From contig JBGVIL010000030.1 of the NCBI GenBank assembly GCA_045123185.1, forward strand, positions 1 through 55,241: DNA of 55,241 bases, in the 5' to 3' direction. Position 1 is the stretch's first letter, and each line of letters begins with the position of its first letter. The DNA comes from UBA1231 sp045123185 (GTDB lineage: Bacteria > Bacillota_I > Bacilli_A > ML615J-28 > CAG-313). Of this stretch, positions 36,701 through 45,520 are shown piece by piece. The notes under the pieces are model-generated. The model saw only the letters and a list, made by a program, of their open reading frames with translations. It did not search any database and was not told the origin of the DNA. The position numbers and the translations under genes were made by a program.

Positions 36701-37208
36701 TTGTGAAGTAATTTAGATATAAACGATAACCATTACCATTTGCATCTAATTTTTCTAAACCTTTACCGTCTGCAAATCTAAACTCATTCATTGTTTGTTT
36801 AGCATTTTCAACATCAGTAATAAGTGTTTCAGTTTTTACATTGTTTTCATATTTATCAGCATTAGCAGGATCTGCTTGTTTTAACTCTTCAATTTTATCT
36901 GAGAATGCTGAATAATATGCAACTGTTTTACAAAGTTTTTCAACTTCTTTTACTTGAGTTTTATAATTATCTACTGTTAATTTAGATAAAGCACTCGCGA
37001 AAATTTTATTATTTTCATCAATTTCATCTTCGATATATTCTTCGATATCGATAAAACCTTCTGTTGAGAATGGCATTCTATCATCAGTAGGTTTAGCAGC
37101 TTTATAACCACCTAATAAATATACTAATACAAATATTATAATAGCAATTAATAAAGCGAATAAAATAGTTCTTTTAACTGTTAAAAATTTTGGCCATCTT
37201 AATTTCAT
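33714..37208 (-). CDS. DUF5696-type large extracytoplasmic protein
   Basis: 1164 residues. One N-terminal membrane helix (about 13-33, TILFALLIAIIIFVLVYLL) without a cleavage site, then an extracytoplasmic chain. A central region (about 750-1000) has the look of a TIM barrel (NFLGIVYDGHDTLTTYGQAV, INVQYLGWQKSG, LYPNVSFYEVNKFDESFG). I recall such DUF5696 proteins next to Yip1 and CUT1 permease genes in Paenibacillus-like bacteria. A glycosidase or a glycan-receptor role is possible; no catalytic residues can be named. AGGAGG precedes the ATG. Confidence 0.7.
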   Translation of the reverse strand: MKLRWPKFLTVKRTILFALLIAIIIFVLVYLLGGYKAAKPTDDRMPFSTEGFIDIEEYIEDEIDENNKIFASALSKLTVDNYKTQVKEVEKLCKTVAYYSAFSDKIEELKQADPANADKYENNVKTETLITDVENAKQTMNEFRFADGKGLEKLDANGNGYRLYLNYFTTQFKIVRVENNVEVNEWYSNPQNTLHTQNVGSTLTNQKSPLILYYYTPNGATLPYNAFEYSINDNQGDEQTPAYVDQTFSYRFDQENGTLQVYYTFEQKGDKYSDYPKYISSERYQELIKRNQANLAAFRAEVAKYTEKQAQDYFNAHYNVKYIRNYFATLNDYPGRTAYIGPEAFKFMKGYNVTKPESAELVNLTNLPELFKDLSLNDKRRFCLLMWRLEYEYVQNGNHEFAKANLVRPDSVYFADSYNFIDKANEQSTSFGIDHYVYDGSYSAEGLTSRVRQLLKQTLIKKLFYTEEDLAADQQQFSVEVVDDRPSFKACVQYTLTEDGFSATIINNSLKEAIDPKSNKVKYPIYKIEILPYFSAISDDYAEIKAVNENGMPTRYETNITKLQETNGYIVIPDGSGGLVNFNNGKLSYSKRVYTTDLAFVEQVKQTHAEEVLLPMYALSYDGISFGADAMGNLTASSIIARATKGAPQMVLNAAVSSASDSYNKAFFAATYRESQEVTIGTGYYATPVTSVTQANVLTDFTVEYSLINEGGLTYSDIAKRYQEMLIGDILDNNTKDETNETVVNAEYLGLYDYTTNFLGIVYDGHDTLTTYGQAVEITKQLKDWGANKINVQYLGWQKSGLVNQTFGDMKFTKKLGSKDELQAMLDYFKQNDVTLYPNVSFYEVNKFDESFGKIRYASRDISSEFTEKYPYDLASGIFDKKQRAIYTISPKFYYAFVEDLVENFNKNNPTLGSMAFEKLGSKIVGDYEKRQEFFRQDSVIAQIGVFNELEANNIKNITLTAPYEYAVKYADNIVELPYSSTLLDIFDYSIPFYQLVFTGFRDYSGLIVNANDEKGLNNHIMKILETGSNIDFTFSYDSSDELIQTDYNYYYYTQYSDWEREVRSLLTVMDSLELHKYYLASHEIVNGNTSVFKVTYKVKDSCKALVTDDEFSVYLNYSDMEIDLANTNLTIIDVENTEYKPFINKTTSGKINPWSCATDKEVA

Positions 37209-37220
37209 CTCGACTACCTC

Positions 37221-37883
37221 CTATAAGAACCTAGATACAATTTCTTTATATAGTGAATAGAAGAAACCGTATATTTGTTGTGATAAGTCGAAGACAAGAA
37301 GTGCAATAAATAGAATAACTGCAGTTGCAACAATTGTTAAAATTACTGTTAAAATCGCTTTAGCAACGCCATATTCTTGTAAAACTACTAGTCCCATAAA
37401 AATCATGTAAACAGTTAATACAAATCCTAAAACAGTAAATAGAACGATCATATCAGCTTCATCTACTGTTAAAACATTACTTAAAATTAAGTTTACAATT
37501 CCAAAAATAATTAATGGAAAATATGAATAACCACCCATTGTAAAGATTTGTTTCATTGTTGCTTTACCATCCATAAGAGTAGAAATACTCCAGTTAGCAA
37601 CAGATAAAATTATAAGTGGCATAACTGTATAAACTATTAATAGAATACTATTAAATTTTGTAGGGTCATTTTTATTGATAATGATTCCATCAGCATTATA
37701 ACGAATAATAGTTAATAATGCATATAATAAAACCATTCCAATTCCGACACTTAATTTGCCTTTTTTATCTTCTTTAAATTCAGTATATCCAATTACTGGA
37801 TGTGATAATAATCTTAGAGGAACTTTTACAAAGTTTTCATAAAAGGCAGCTAATAATTTTTTAATGTAATTTAATACTTTCAT
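37221..37883 (-). CDS. Yip1-domain membrane protein
   Basis: 220 residues with five membrane segments and the Yip1 pattern (KVPLRLLSHPVIGYTEFKEDKKGKL near the start, then GGYSYFPLIIFGIVN). Proteins of this type recur in carbohydrate ABC operons with DUF5696 and NHL proteins; the role is unknown, perhaps transporter assembly. GGAGG precedes the ATG. Its neighbours lie within 13 bases on both sides. Confidence 0.8.
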   Translation of the reverse strand: MKVLNYIKKLLAAFYENFVKVPLRLLSHPVIGYTEFKEDKKGKLSVGIGMVLLYALLTIIRYNADGIIINKNDPTKFNSILLIVYTVMPLIILSVANWSISTLMDGKATMKQIFTMGGYSYFPLIIFGIVNLILSNVLTVDEADMIVLFTVLGFVLTVYMIFMGLVVLQEYGVAKAILTVILTIVATAVILFIALLVFDLSQQIYGFFYSLYKEIVSRFL

Positions 37884-37884
37884 T

Positions 37885-39759
37885 TTATGCTTCCTCCCTC
37901 TTAGATCTTGCTAGATTTTTTGCGTAAATCTTTTTAGTAACTGTAAGTGCAACACCGGCAACTACAATTACAACGATTCCTGTCATAAGAATTCCGAAGT
38001 TTTCTTTTAATAAATCGTTACGATATTGTTTAAATGCATCTGAGTAATATTCTGCATTATGACCTAATTCAAAATATCTCATAGCTTCTTGATATTCGCC
38101 ATTTCTTAAAAGGCTCTTACCGATACCAACATAAGCAAGTTCGTAGTTACTGTTCATTTTTGCAACTTCTTCCCACTTTTCTTTAGCACCGTGAATATCA
38201 TTATTTAAGTATAAACTTGTTGCTTCATTTACTAATTTACCAAATTGTGTTGTTTCATAAATCATTATTGTTCCAGCACCTTGGTCAAGTAATAAAACAT
38301 ATTCTAAATCATGATTTGTTGCTTTATCAGTTACTGTAAAGTATTTTAAAGCAACTGGGTTTTTGATATTGCTATCAAGGTTACCTTTTTCACCAGATAC
38401 ATAAAGTAAGTTACCTTCTTCATCATATGTGAAAATACGACCTCTTGTTTTGTCAGCAACTGAATAGATACGGTCTTTATTTACATCGATTGCTGTAAAT
38501 TTAGATGAACCTTCAATTGCAGGTTTTAAATATGATGCATATTTAATGTCACCATCAGGTGTAACATATCCGTTACGTTTTAATACGTCTTTACCAGATG
38601 TATTAATTAATTTAATCATTTCTGCTGCTGTTGTTGCAGATGCATCAGGTTGAGCAGTAGCGTAAATTAATTGACGATCGTCAAGTGTTAAGTTTGTAAA
38701 TTCAGATGGTAAGTTAAGTGATAATTTTGCATATTGTGCATCACTTAATAAGAATGCCCACCATGAACGTTTTGTTACTAAGTTTTTACCTAAGAAACGA
38801 TTGAATTCACCATTTTGGTTATATTCAATGATACCTTGGTAAGTATTTTTTGCAATTGTGTATAGACGTCCAGATCCATCAACAACAATCTTAGATGGTT
38901 GATATAAGATTTTAGTTGTTGCTTCGTCTTGATAGTCGAACATGAAGAATGTTCCTTCATCGTCTGGTGTAGTATAAACTTTATCAACGATGAAACCATT
39001 TTTATTAATACCCAAGATTCTTGAGTTACCTGAGTCAGCAACATAGATGTAATCTTCAGTAACATATAAACCATTTGCGGAATTTAACATAACGCAAGTT
39101 TCATATTTAGTTTCTTCTCCAGCAGCTTCTTTACGCAAGTCGTATGCGAAGAATGGAGCACGAACTGTTTTAACGTTTTTGTCAATAAGGATTGTTGCAG
39201 CTTCGATTTCAGCAGTAGTAATATTTTCTAACTTATTTGGATCATATAAATATTGTTTTGTTCCATTAGTGTTTGTGTAATAATAACTTTCAGCTAAAAT
39301 TTTTGCGGCTTCATCTGTAATTTCAAAAATGTTTAATCTATTTTTAATTGTGTAGTCACTATTTAAAATATAAATTCCACTATTTTTGATTACTTTAACT
39401 GTTTGTTTTGCAGCAGCTGTTTCTGCATCTTTTTTAGCAAATACATCAAATGAAATGGCATTTTCACTTGAAGCAGTAGCTGCACCATCTAATACATAAA
39501 TTTCATTACCATATACTGCTAAATCAGATAAGTCAATGAATTTATTTACTTTGTCTCCACCTACAAAGTTTTCTGAGTCTTTGTAAGTATCGTTTTTAAA
39601 CATTTCTGTATAACTAATTGCATCTTTAAATGTTAAACCTTCACTTGAATAAATTGGGTTTTTAAAGAAGTCATAGTTGTAAGAGTATGCACCAATAACA
39701 AATGTTGGCACAAGTAAGAATGTTAATAGGATTGTTAAAAATAATAATTTCTTTTTCAT
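37885..39759 (-). CDS. Membrane-anchored NHL-repeat/TPR protein
   Basis: 624 residues. Signal peptide or anchor at 1-24, then a beta-propeller of NHL type ('GLYVTEDYIYVADSGNSRILGI', 'SKIVVDGSGRLYTIAKNTYQGI', 'TAIDVNKDRIYSVAD'). Two TPR-like helical pairs follow (about 520-580: 'GAKEKWEEVAKMNSNYELAY', 'YQEAMRYFELGHNAEYY'). A C-terminal membrane helix (about 591-612) ends in a basic tail. The propeller therefore lies outside, tethered at one or both ends. It may help recognise or channel glycans to the transporter; that is inference. AGGAGG precedes the ATG. Confidence 0.8.
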   Translation of the reverse strand: MKKKLLFLTILLTFLLVPTFVIGAYSYNYDFFKNPIYSSEGLTFKDAISYTEMFKNDTYKDSENFVGGDKVNKFIDLSDLAVYGNEIYVLDGAATASSENAISFDVFAKKDAETAAAKQTVKVIKNSGIYILNSDYTIKNRLNIFEITDEAAKILAESYYYTNTNGTKQYLYDPNKLENITTAEIEAATILIDKNVKTVRAPFFAYDLRKEAAGEETKYETCVMLNSANGLYVTEDYIYVADSGNSRILGINKNGFIVDKVYTTPDDEGTFFMFDYQDEATTKILYQPSKIVVDGSGRLYTIAKNTYQGIIEYNQNGEFNRFLGKNLVTKRSWWAFLLSDAQYAKLSLNLPSEFTNLTLDDRQLIYATAQPDASATTAAEMIKLINTSGKDVLKRNGYVTPDGDIKYASYLKPAIEGSSKFTAIDVNKDRIYSVADKTRGRIFTYDEEGNLLYVSGEKGNLDSNIKNPVALKYFTVTDKATNHDLEYVLLLDQGAGTIMIYETTQFGKLVNEATSLYLNNDIHGAKEKWEEVAKMNSNYELAYVGIGKSLLRNGEYQEAMRYFELGHNAEYYSDAFKQYRNDLLKENFGILMTGIVVIVVAGVALTVTKKIYAKNLARSKREEA

Positions 39760-39771
39760 TTTTTGTACCTC

Positions 39772-40785
39772 CTACTTCATACCTGAATGAGCCATTGTTT
39801 CAATGATTTGACTTTGTGATAATACAAAGACAGTAATTGGCACAATCATCATAATTAAGATAACGGCAGAGGCACTACCTGTTCTCGCAACACCACCGGC
39901 AACGATTTGGTGAAGTGAGTAACTTAATGGTTTTAATTGTTCACTATAAATGAATGTTCCACCATCGTTATTCCATAATTGTTGGAATAAAAGAATGATT
40001 AATGTTAACCAAGCTGGTTTAACAAGTGGCATAACAATACGCCAGTAAATTTGGAATTCGTTTGCACCATCGATTTTTGCTGATTCAATTAATTCCATTG
40101 GAATGTCATCCATAAATTGTTTCATTAAGTATAGACCTAATGAATATGCAAAGGCTGGAATAATAATAGCCCATTGAGTATCTACAAGTCCTAAAACACT
40201 AAAGATAATGTATTTAGGTGTTGCTGTAACTTGTGCAGCAAACATTAATGAATAAACTACTAAACCGAAAATAACTTTGCTACCTGGGAATCTATGTTTT
40301 GCAAGTGGATACGCAGCCATTGAAGCAATGATTACGTGACCAATTGTACCCATTAATGTAATAAAGATTGTGTTGAAGAAGTATCTTGAGAAAGGAACCC
40401 AAGAGTCTTGCATCAACATCGCAAGGTCTGTAAAGTTATCTGTTGTTGGGTTTTGTACGAATAATCTTGGTGGGAAAATGAATAATTCATTTAAAGGTTT
40501 AAATGCTGCATTGATTGAGTAAACTAGTGGATATGCACTAAATAGACCAAAGAATAATAGCATTAAGAATAAAGCAATATCTCCACCTAAACTTCTGCTC
40601 ATTCTTTTCTTTTTCTTAATTCTTCTTTTCTTAGCACGTAAATAGAAGAATCGTTCAACTTTGCCCATGGTAGCTTCATCACGAATACCATATTTCTTGG
40701 CTAATTTTTGTTGACGTTTTATATTTCTTTTCTCAGCTTTGGTTAATTCACCGCCGGCTAATGCATCATCAAATTTGTCTGCCAT
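39772..40785 (-). CDS. Carbohydrate ABC transporter permease (MalG type)
   Basis: 337 residues. A basic, Lys/Arg-rich 65-residue N-terminal segment precedes six membrane helices. EAA loop: ESAKIDGANEFQIYWRIVMP. Partner of the permease at 40788-42140. Start codon ATG with TAGGTAG upstream, a fair ribosome binding site. First of two MalG-type subunits in the operon. Confidence 0.93.
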   Translation of the reverse strand: MADKFDDALAGGELTKAEKRNIKRQQKLAKKYGIRDEATMGKVERFFYLRAKKRRIKKKKRMSRSLGGDIALFLMLLFFGLFSAYPLVYSINAAFKPLNELFIFPPRLFVQNPTTDNFTDLAMLMQDSWVPFSRYFFNTIFITLMGTIGHVIIASMAAYPLAKHRFPGSKVIFGLVVYSLMFAAQVTATPKYIIFSVLGLVDTQWAIIIPAFAYSLGLYLMKQFMDDIPMELIESAKIDGANEFQIYWRIVMPLVKPAWLTLIILLFQQLWNNDGGTFIYSEQLKPLSYSLHQIVAGGVARTGSASAVILIMMIVPITVFVLSQSQIIETMAHSGMK

Positions 40786-40787
40786 TA

Positions 40788-42140
40788 TTAGCTACCTACC
40801 CTTCTTAAAATTTTACGTACTAACATATTTGCAAGTATCATGATTAGGAATAGTACTGTTGCGATGGCTGATGCGTAACCCATTTCCATACGGATGTTAC
40901 CATAGTCCATCAAGTGTGTGATAATTGTATGTCCGGCATAGTTTACTGATGGGAAACCGGCCATTTGGATTGATACATCAGCGATAGATAAACTTGATGT
41001 AATTTGCATTACGGCCCCGAACATTAATTGTGATTTCATTTGTGGTAAAGTTATAAACCATAACTCTTGCCAACGGTTTCTGATACCATCGATTGCACCA
41101 GCTTCATATAATGTTTTGTCAACACCTTGAAGACCAGCGATGAATGATAAGAAACTTACACCTAAACTCAACCATAATTGTACGATCATGATGATCCAAA
41201 TTATGTATGTTTCATTTTGTAACCATTGAACTGGTTCATTTAAAATACCGAATTTAATTAAGTATGCATTTGCGTAACCATAACTATCACTTGAGAAGAT
41301 TAATTTCCATACTAAGTATGCAGAACCTGAAATAGATGGTGCATAGAAAATTAATGTCATGAATGAACGAAGTCTTGGACGAAGTTCATTGATTAACCAC
41401 GCAAATACGAATGCCATTAAGTAACTTAGTGGACCAGTTACGATCGCTAAGATTAATGTATTCTTAATAGCTGTCATAAAGTTTTCATCATCTACAAACA
41501 AACGCATGTAGTTTTCCCATCCAACAAAGTCTGGAAATTCTAGAAGGTTAAAGTTTGTAAAACTTAGAACTAATGAAATTACTACAGGTAAAACTGTAAA
41601 TACAAAGAATAAAATTACATAAGGAGCTACTAGATAGTAGTATTGTCTCTTAATGAAAATTTCCCTACGTAATCTACCACCACGTTTACTCCAACGTTCA
41701 ACTTTACGAGTTAGAGATACACGGTCTTTTTCAATACGTAATTTTTGTAATAAGCGATTGTAGAACTTGTTATATTCGAAATATTCTTCAACTGCTTTTT
41801 CGTCTTCTGGGTTTTCTTTGTAACGTTTGTGATACTCTTCCCAGATAGGTTTTGCTTCTTCAATTTGCTTTTTAAGTTCAATAATATTTTGCTTTGCTTC
41901 AGCATCAGCAGCGGCATCTTCAGCTTTCCATTCAGCTTTCTTTTGAGCCATTGCTTCACGTAATAAACGTTTTTCTTCAGAACGATTTGCTTTCTTTTCG
42001 ATTGCAATTCGTTGTTTTTCTTCTTTTGAAATACGTACTTTGTTTTTGTTTAATTTTTGGTTTTTAAGAATGATTCTAACCATCTTATAAGTAATAAGAG
42101 CAAATATTAATGAAAATGCAACATATAGAAAAATTGTCAT
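40788..42140 (-). CDS. Carbohydrate ABC permease (MalF type) with extra TM and long cytoplasmic coiled coil
   Basis: 450 residues. An additional N-terminal helix (about 3-22) is followed by a highly charged, Ala/Glu/Lys-rich, coiled-coil-like segment (about 30-160; 'EAKQNIIELKKQIEEAKPIW'). A normal six-helix CUT1 permease then begins near YYYLVAPYVILFF (about 167). EAA loop: YEAGAIDGIRNRWQELWFITLP. The extension is not usual for MalF-type subunits. AGGAGG lies about 12 bases before the ATG, a long spacing. Confidence 0.9.
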   Translation of the reverse strand: MTIFLYVAFSLIFALITYKMVRIILKNQKLNKNKVRISKEEKQRIAIEKKANRSEEKRLLREAMAQKKAEWKAEDAAADAEAKQNIIELKKQIEEAKPIWEEYHKRYKENPEDEKAVEEYFEYNKFYNRLLQKLRIEKDRVSLTRKVERWSKRGGRLRREIFIKRQYYYLVAPYVILFFVFTVLPVVISLVLSFTNFNLLEFPDFVGWENYMRLFVDDENFMTAIKNTLILAIVTGPLSYLMAFVFAWLINELRPRLRSFMTLIFYAPSISGSAYLVWKLIFSSDSYGYANAYLIKFGILNEPVQWLQNETYIIWIIMIVQLWLSLGVSFLSFIAGLQGVDKTLYEAGAIDGIRNRWQELWFITLPQMKSQLMFGAVMQITSSLSIADVSIQMAGFPSVNYAGHTIITHLMDYGNIRMEMGYASAIATVLFLIMILANMLVRKILRRVGS

Positions 42141-42160
42141 AGTCTAATTATTTCCTCCTA

Positions 42161-45100
42161 TTATTCATCTTTTAATGGAAGTCCAAATTCACTACGTTTA
42201 CGGTCAATTTCATTGTTAATATTTTGTGCATATTTGTATAATGTTTCTTTTGCATTAACATTATTGTTAATTACTTTACGATATGCATTTTCAACTTCAC
42301 GACCAGTGATATAACTTCCGGCAATTTGTGGAATTTCACGAACACCATATAAGTGTTTAACTCCATTGATTTCTTCGTATAAGTAAACTTCACCATCAAT
42401 TGTTAATGTTGTTTGATCTTCTCTTGTAACAACACCCCATTGTTTTAATAAAGTTTCCATGTCTGCTTGAGGCCAAGCTAATTCTTGGAATGCATTATAG
42501 TTCGCTGTCGCATGACGAGCAGAGATACCTAAGATACCTTCCATTTCTCTACCAAAGTCTCTTTGAATTTCAGTAGATGTCCACCACTTTAAGAATTCCC
42601 ATGCAGCATATTTTTTATTTGCATCACGAGCAGCATTCTTAGCAGTGATGATTGCACCTGAACCAGATGCTACAGATGTGTGGTTAATGATTTGATGTGT
42701 ATCACCAGCATCATCTACGATTGTTCCAGCAGTACCAGGGATTGGATAGAATGCCCAGTCACCACGGATTTCAGGAGCGAATACCGCTAATGTGTTATAC
42801 ATTTCATAATAAGAAATACCGATTGGCATTTCACCTGAACGGAAACGGTTAAGGAATGAAGCTGATTTAGGGAATGAATATTTAGTATAGAAGTCTGTCC
42901 AATATTCAAATGTATCCATTGCAACTTCACTTAATAATCCAGTTTCTCTTGCATCTTCTGAATATAATCTACCACCACGTTGGTATAACATACTAACGAA
43001 TGCTGGGTTAAGAGCTGATGCACCAGCATCATTAACTGGTAGATAGAATTGTAATGCATCTGTTTGTAAGTCAGTCATCATTGATAATACTTCATCCCAT
43101 GTTTCAGGAACTGCGTCTTCCCAATTATCGCCATACAAATCTTGCATAATATCTGTTCTTACGAACATCATCATATATAATTGTTTTTCCGGTAATGCAT
43201 ATGTTGCACCATCGAATGTGAATTGTCTAATTGAACTTGGTTTAAAATTATTTTTAATGTGGTTTTCATAATCTTCGCCAAATGCTTCATGTAAGTCAAG
43301 TGCAGCACCACGAAGACCATAGTTAACAGGTAAGCTTGAATCTACGTTGATCGCAACTTCAGGACCTACACCAGCAAGAGAGGCTCTAAGTAATACGTCT
43401 CCACCAGTAAGTTTTAAGTTAACTGATACGTGTGATTCTTTACCATTAATCATAAATGTTTTCTTACCGAAACTTGTATCAATAAGTTTTCTGATAACGT
43501 TAGCTTGGTCACGACCCATTGTCATCCAAACTTCGATTTCAATATCTTGAACACCTTCACTAATTTTTTCATCACTTAATGAACCGATTTCAGAATAGTC
43601 AATAACGAATGAGTAGAAGAAACTTACTACTGAATTCCAAAGACTCTTGAAGAAACCTTCATTAGGTTTTTTCATTTCATAATTACCATTAGCAGAATAA
43701 ACAGCTATATAATCTACTGTTAATGGGAATTCTTGAAGTGTTGATAATAATGTACCTAAACTTGAAACGTTTGTACTAAATGAACTTAATTGTTTAGTAA
43801 CTTTGTTAGGATTTTCTAAGAATAAATTTAATTGTTCAACAAGTGTATCGATAACCCCTGTCTTATCACTCTTACCATCCTTGTAAATTTCACCATCACC
43901 TTTAGTGTCTGGTTTGTCAGCATTTTTACTTGAAATTCTTGCGATTTCCTTAGAAACTACTTGAAGTCTTGTAGTTGCATCTTGGATTCTTGCAAGTAGA
44001 TTTAAGTCTCCAAAACTTTCCATGTTATGTAAGTTATAGTCACGGTTTGTATCAGGAGATGCTGTTGTATACTTGATAATATCAAGATATAATTTATTTA
44101 AATCATCAGTGATGTTTTCTAGTTCTTCAACAAGTTCACCATAAACACCAAGTGTAACTTCCATCTTGATTTGGTGTTTACCTTTTGTTAAATAGAAATC
44201 AAAAGGTTTGCCTGTATCGTTAGAACCTAGAGTAACATTTTGCCAATCTGAAGAAAATTGGAATACTGTTTGTTTTAATTCTTCAAATGGAATTTCATTG
44301 TCGATATAAACTTTACGATGAGAGTACATACCACGAACAAGATTTTGTCTAGCTCTTAAAGAAATGTTGTACCAACCATCTTCAGGTACTTCGATTTCCC
44401 AAATAATCCAGTCACCAAGAACTTTCCAACTATCTCCACCCATTGAATTTAATTTAGTTTCTTTAATGCTGAATGGATAAGTGTTAGAACTTGTTCTATC
44501 AGTAATAGGGTTTAATGTTGGAGAAGATGTGTATTTAGATGCTTCTGCTTCAACACGATAACTATAATCTGCAGGAGCATTGTTAGATGCACTTTGATAA
44601 CTATTTAAATATTCTTCATATGTAGGAGTTTCTTCAACTGGAACAAGTTCAATACTTTCGATTAAGAATGATTCTTTTACAGCAGATAAAATGATTTGGT
44701 TTCGACCTGATGTAAAGTAGTATTGATAAGGTTCAGTAACATAACCCATGTAGTCAGATAAATATGCAGAAACATAAATGTTGTTTTCTTCAACTTGTGA
44801 AGGTTTAACATCATTACCGTTTGTATCAGTATTAAGTTTTAAATATGCATGAATATCGTCATATTGATCAATCAATGTTTGAATATCAGCATGATTTTCT
44901 AAACTTGAATCTCTCTTCCAAACTCTTGAGAATACATAACTTTGTTTAGCCATGTTATCTTCATAGATTTCATTAATTTGATTATCACTTGTAACAATGA
45001 TTAATTTTCTTTCAATTGATGAAGAGAAACTTTGATCAGATGTAGTTACATAATTAACTCTGATATTGTAATTACCATCTTCAGGAACAAAGAAATTATA

Positions 45101-45520
45101 AACTACTTGATTTGTATTACCAACAAATGCTACATCTAAGTTTTCTAATGATTTACCATTGTAAATAGATTCACCAGAAGTAGTTTTAGCAGTAACAGTC
45201 TTATTAGTAACACCAGCAGTAGTTGTATTTCCCCAAATGATTGATGAACCTTCTGCAACATCGTAATCTGTTCCTTTGATAACGATTGTTTCACCATCTG
45301 GAGTATTAATATCTTCATCTGCACCTAAACCTAAGTGAGCTTTCAACTGATTTATGTAAGTTGAGTAGTCACCAGTTTCAATACTTGCAACTGTATTCGA
45401 ACTATGGTTGTAAGTATATTCAAGCGGTTTTTCTTTCGTTAATTGACCAATCAGTACAATAACGGCAATTATCAAAAGAGCTGCAATTGAAAATATTAAG
45501 AGTTTTTTCTTCTTACTCAT
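42161..45520 (-). CDS. Giant membrane-anchored solute-binding protein with glycan-binding modules
   Basis: 1119 residues. An uncleaved N-terminal membrane helix (about 6-26; no lipobox Cys) anchors it. Two jelly-roll-like modules follow ('VYNFFVPEDGNYNIRVNYVT' and 'WIIWEIEVPEDGWYNISLRA'), of CBM6/35 character. A helical spacer covers about 470-640. A family-1 extracellular solute-binding domain runs from about 690 to the end ('IEVWMTMGRDQANVIRKLI', 'DEVLSMMTDLQ', 'WEFLKWWTSTEIQRDFGRE'). Ordinary binding proteins have 400-450 residues. Overlaps the GH20 gene by 8 bp. Confidence 0.88.
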   Translation of the reverse strand: MSKKKKLLIFSIAALLIIAVIVLIGQLTKEKPLEYTYNHSSNTVASIETGDYSTYINQLKAHLGLGADEDINTPDGETIVIKGTDYDVAEGSSIIWGNTTTAGVTNKTVTAKTTSGESIYNGKSLENLDVAFVGNTNQVVYNFFVPEDGNYNIRVNYVTTSDQSFSSSIERKLIIVTSDNQINEIYEDNMAKQSYVFSRVWKRDSSLENHADIQTLIDQYDDIHAYLKLNTDTNGNDVKPSQVEENNIYVSAYLSDYMGYVTEPYQYYFTSGRNQIILSAVKESFLIESIELVPVEETPTYEEYLNSYQSASNNAPADYSYRVEAEASKYTSSPTLNPITDRTSSNTYPFSIKETKLNSMGGDSWKVLGDWIIWEIEVPEDGWYNISLRARQNLVRGMYSHRKVYIDNEIPFEELKQTVFQFSSDWQNVTLGSNDTGKPFDFYLTKGKHQIKMEVTLGVYGELVEELENITDDLNKLYLDIIKYTTASPDTNRDYNLHNMESFGDLNLLARIQDATTRLQVVSKEIARISSKNADKPDTKGDGEIYKDGKSDKTGVIDTLVEQLNLFLENPNKVTKQLSSFSTNVSSLGTLLSTLQEFPLTVDYIAVYSANGNYEMKKPNEGFFKSLWNSVVSFFYSFVIDYSEIGSLSDEKISEGVQDIEIEVWMTMGRDQANVIRKLIDTSFGKKTFMINGKESHVSVNLKLTGGDVLLRASLAGVGPEVAINVDSSLPVNYGLRGAALDLHEAFGEDYENHIKNNFKPSSIRQFTFDGATYALPEKQLYMMMFVRTDIMQDLYGDNWEDAVPETWDEVLSMMTDLQTDALQFYLPVNDAGASALNPAFVSMLYQRGGRLYSEDARETGLLSEVAMDTFEYWTDFYTKYSFPKSASFLNRFRSGEMPIGISYYEMYNTLAVFAPEIRGDWAFYPIPGTAGTIVDDAGDTHQIINHTSVASGSGAIITAKNAARDANKKYAAWEFLKWWTSTEIQRDFGREMEGILGISARHATANYNAFQELAWPQADMETLLKQWGVVTREDQTTLTIDGEVYLYEEINGVKHLYGVREIPQIAGSYITGREVENAYRKVINNNVNAKETLYKYAQNINNEIDRKRSEFGLPLKDE

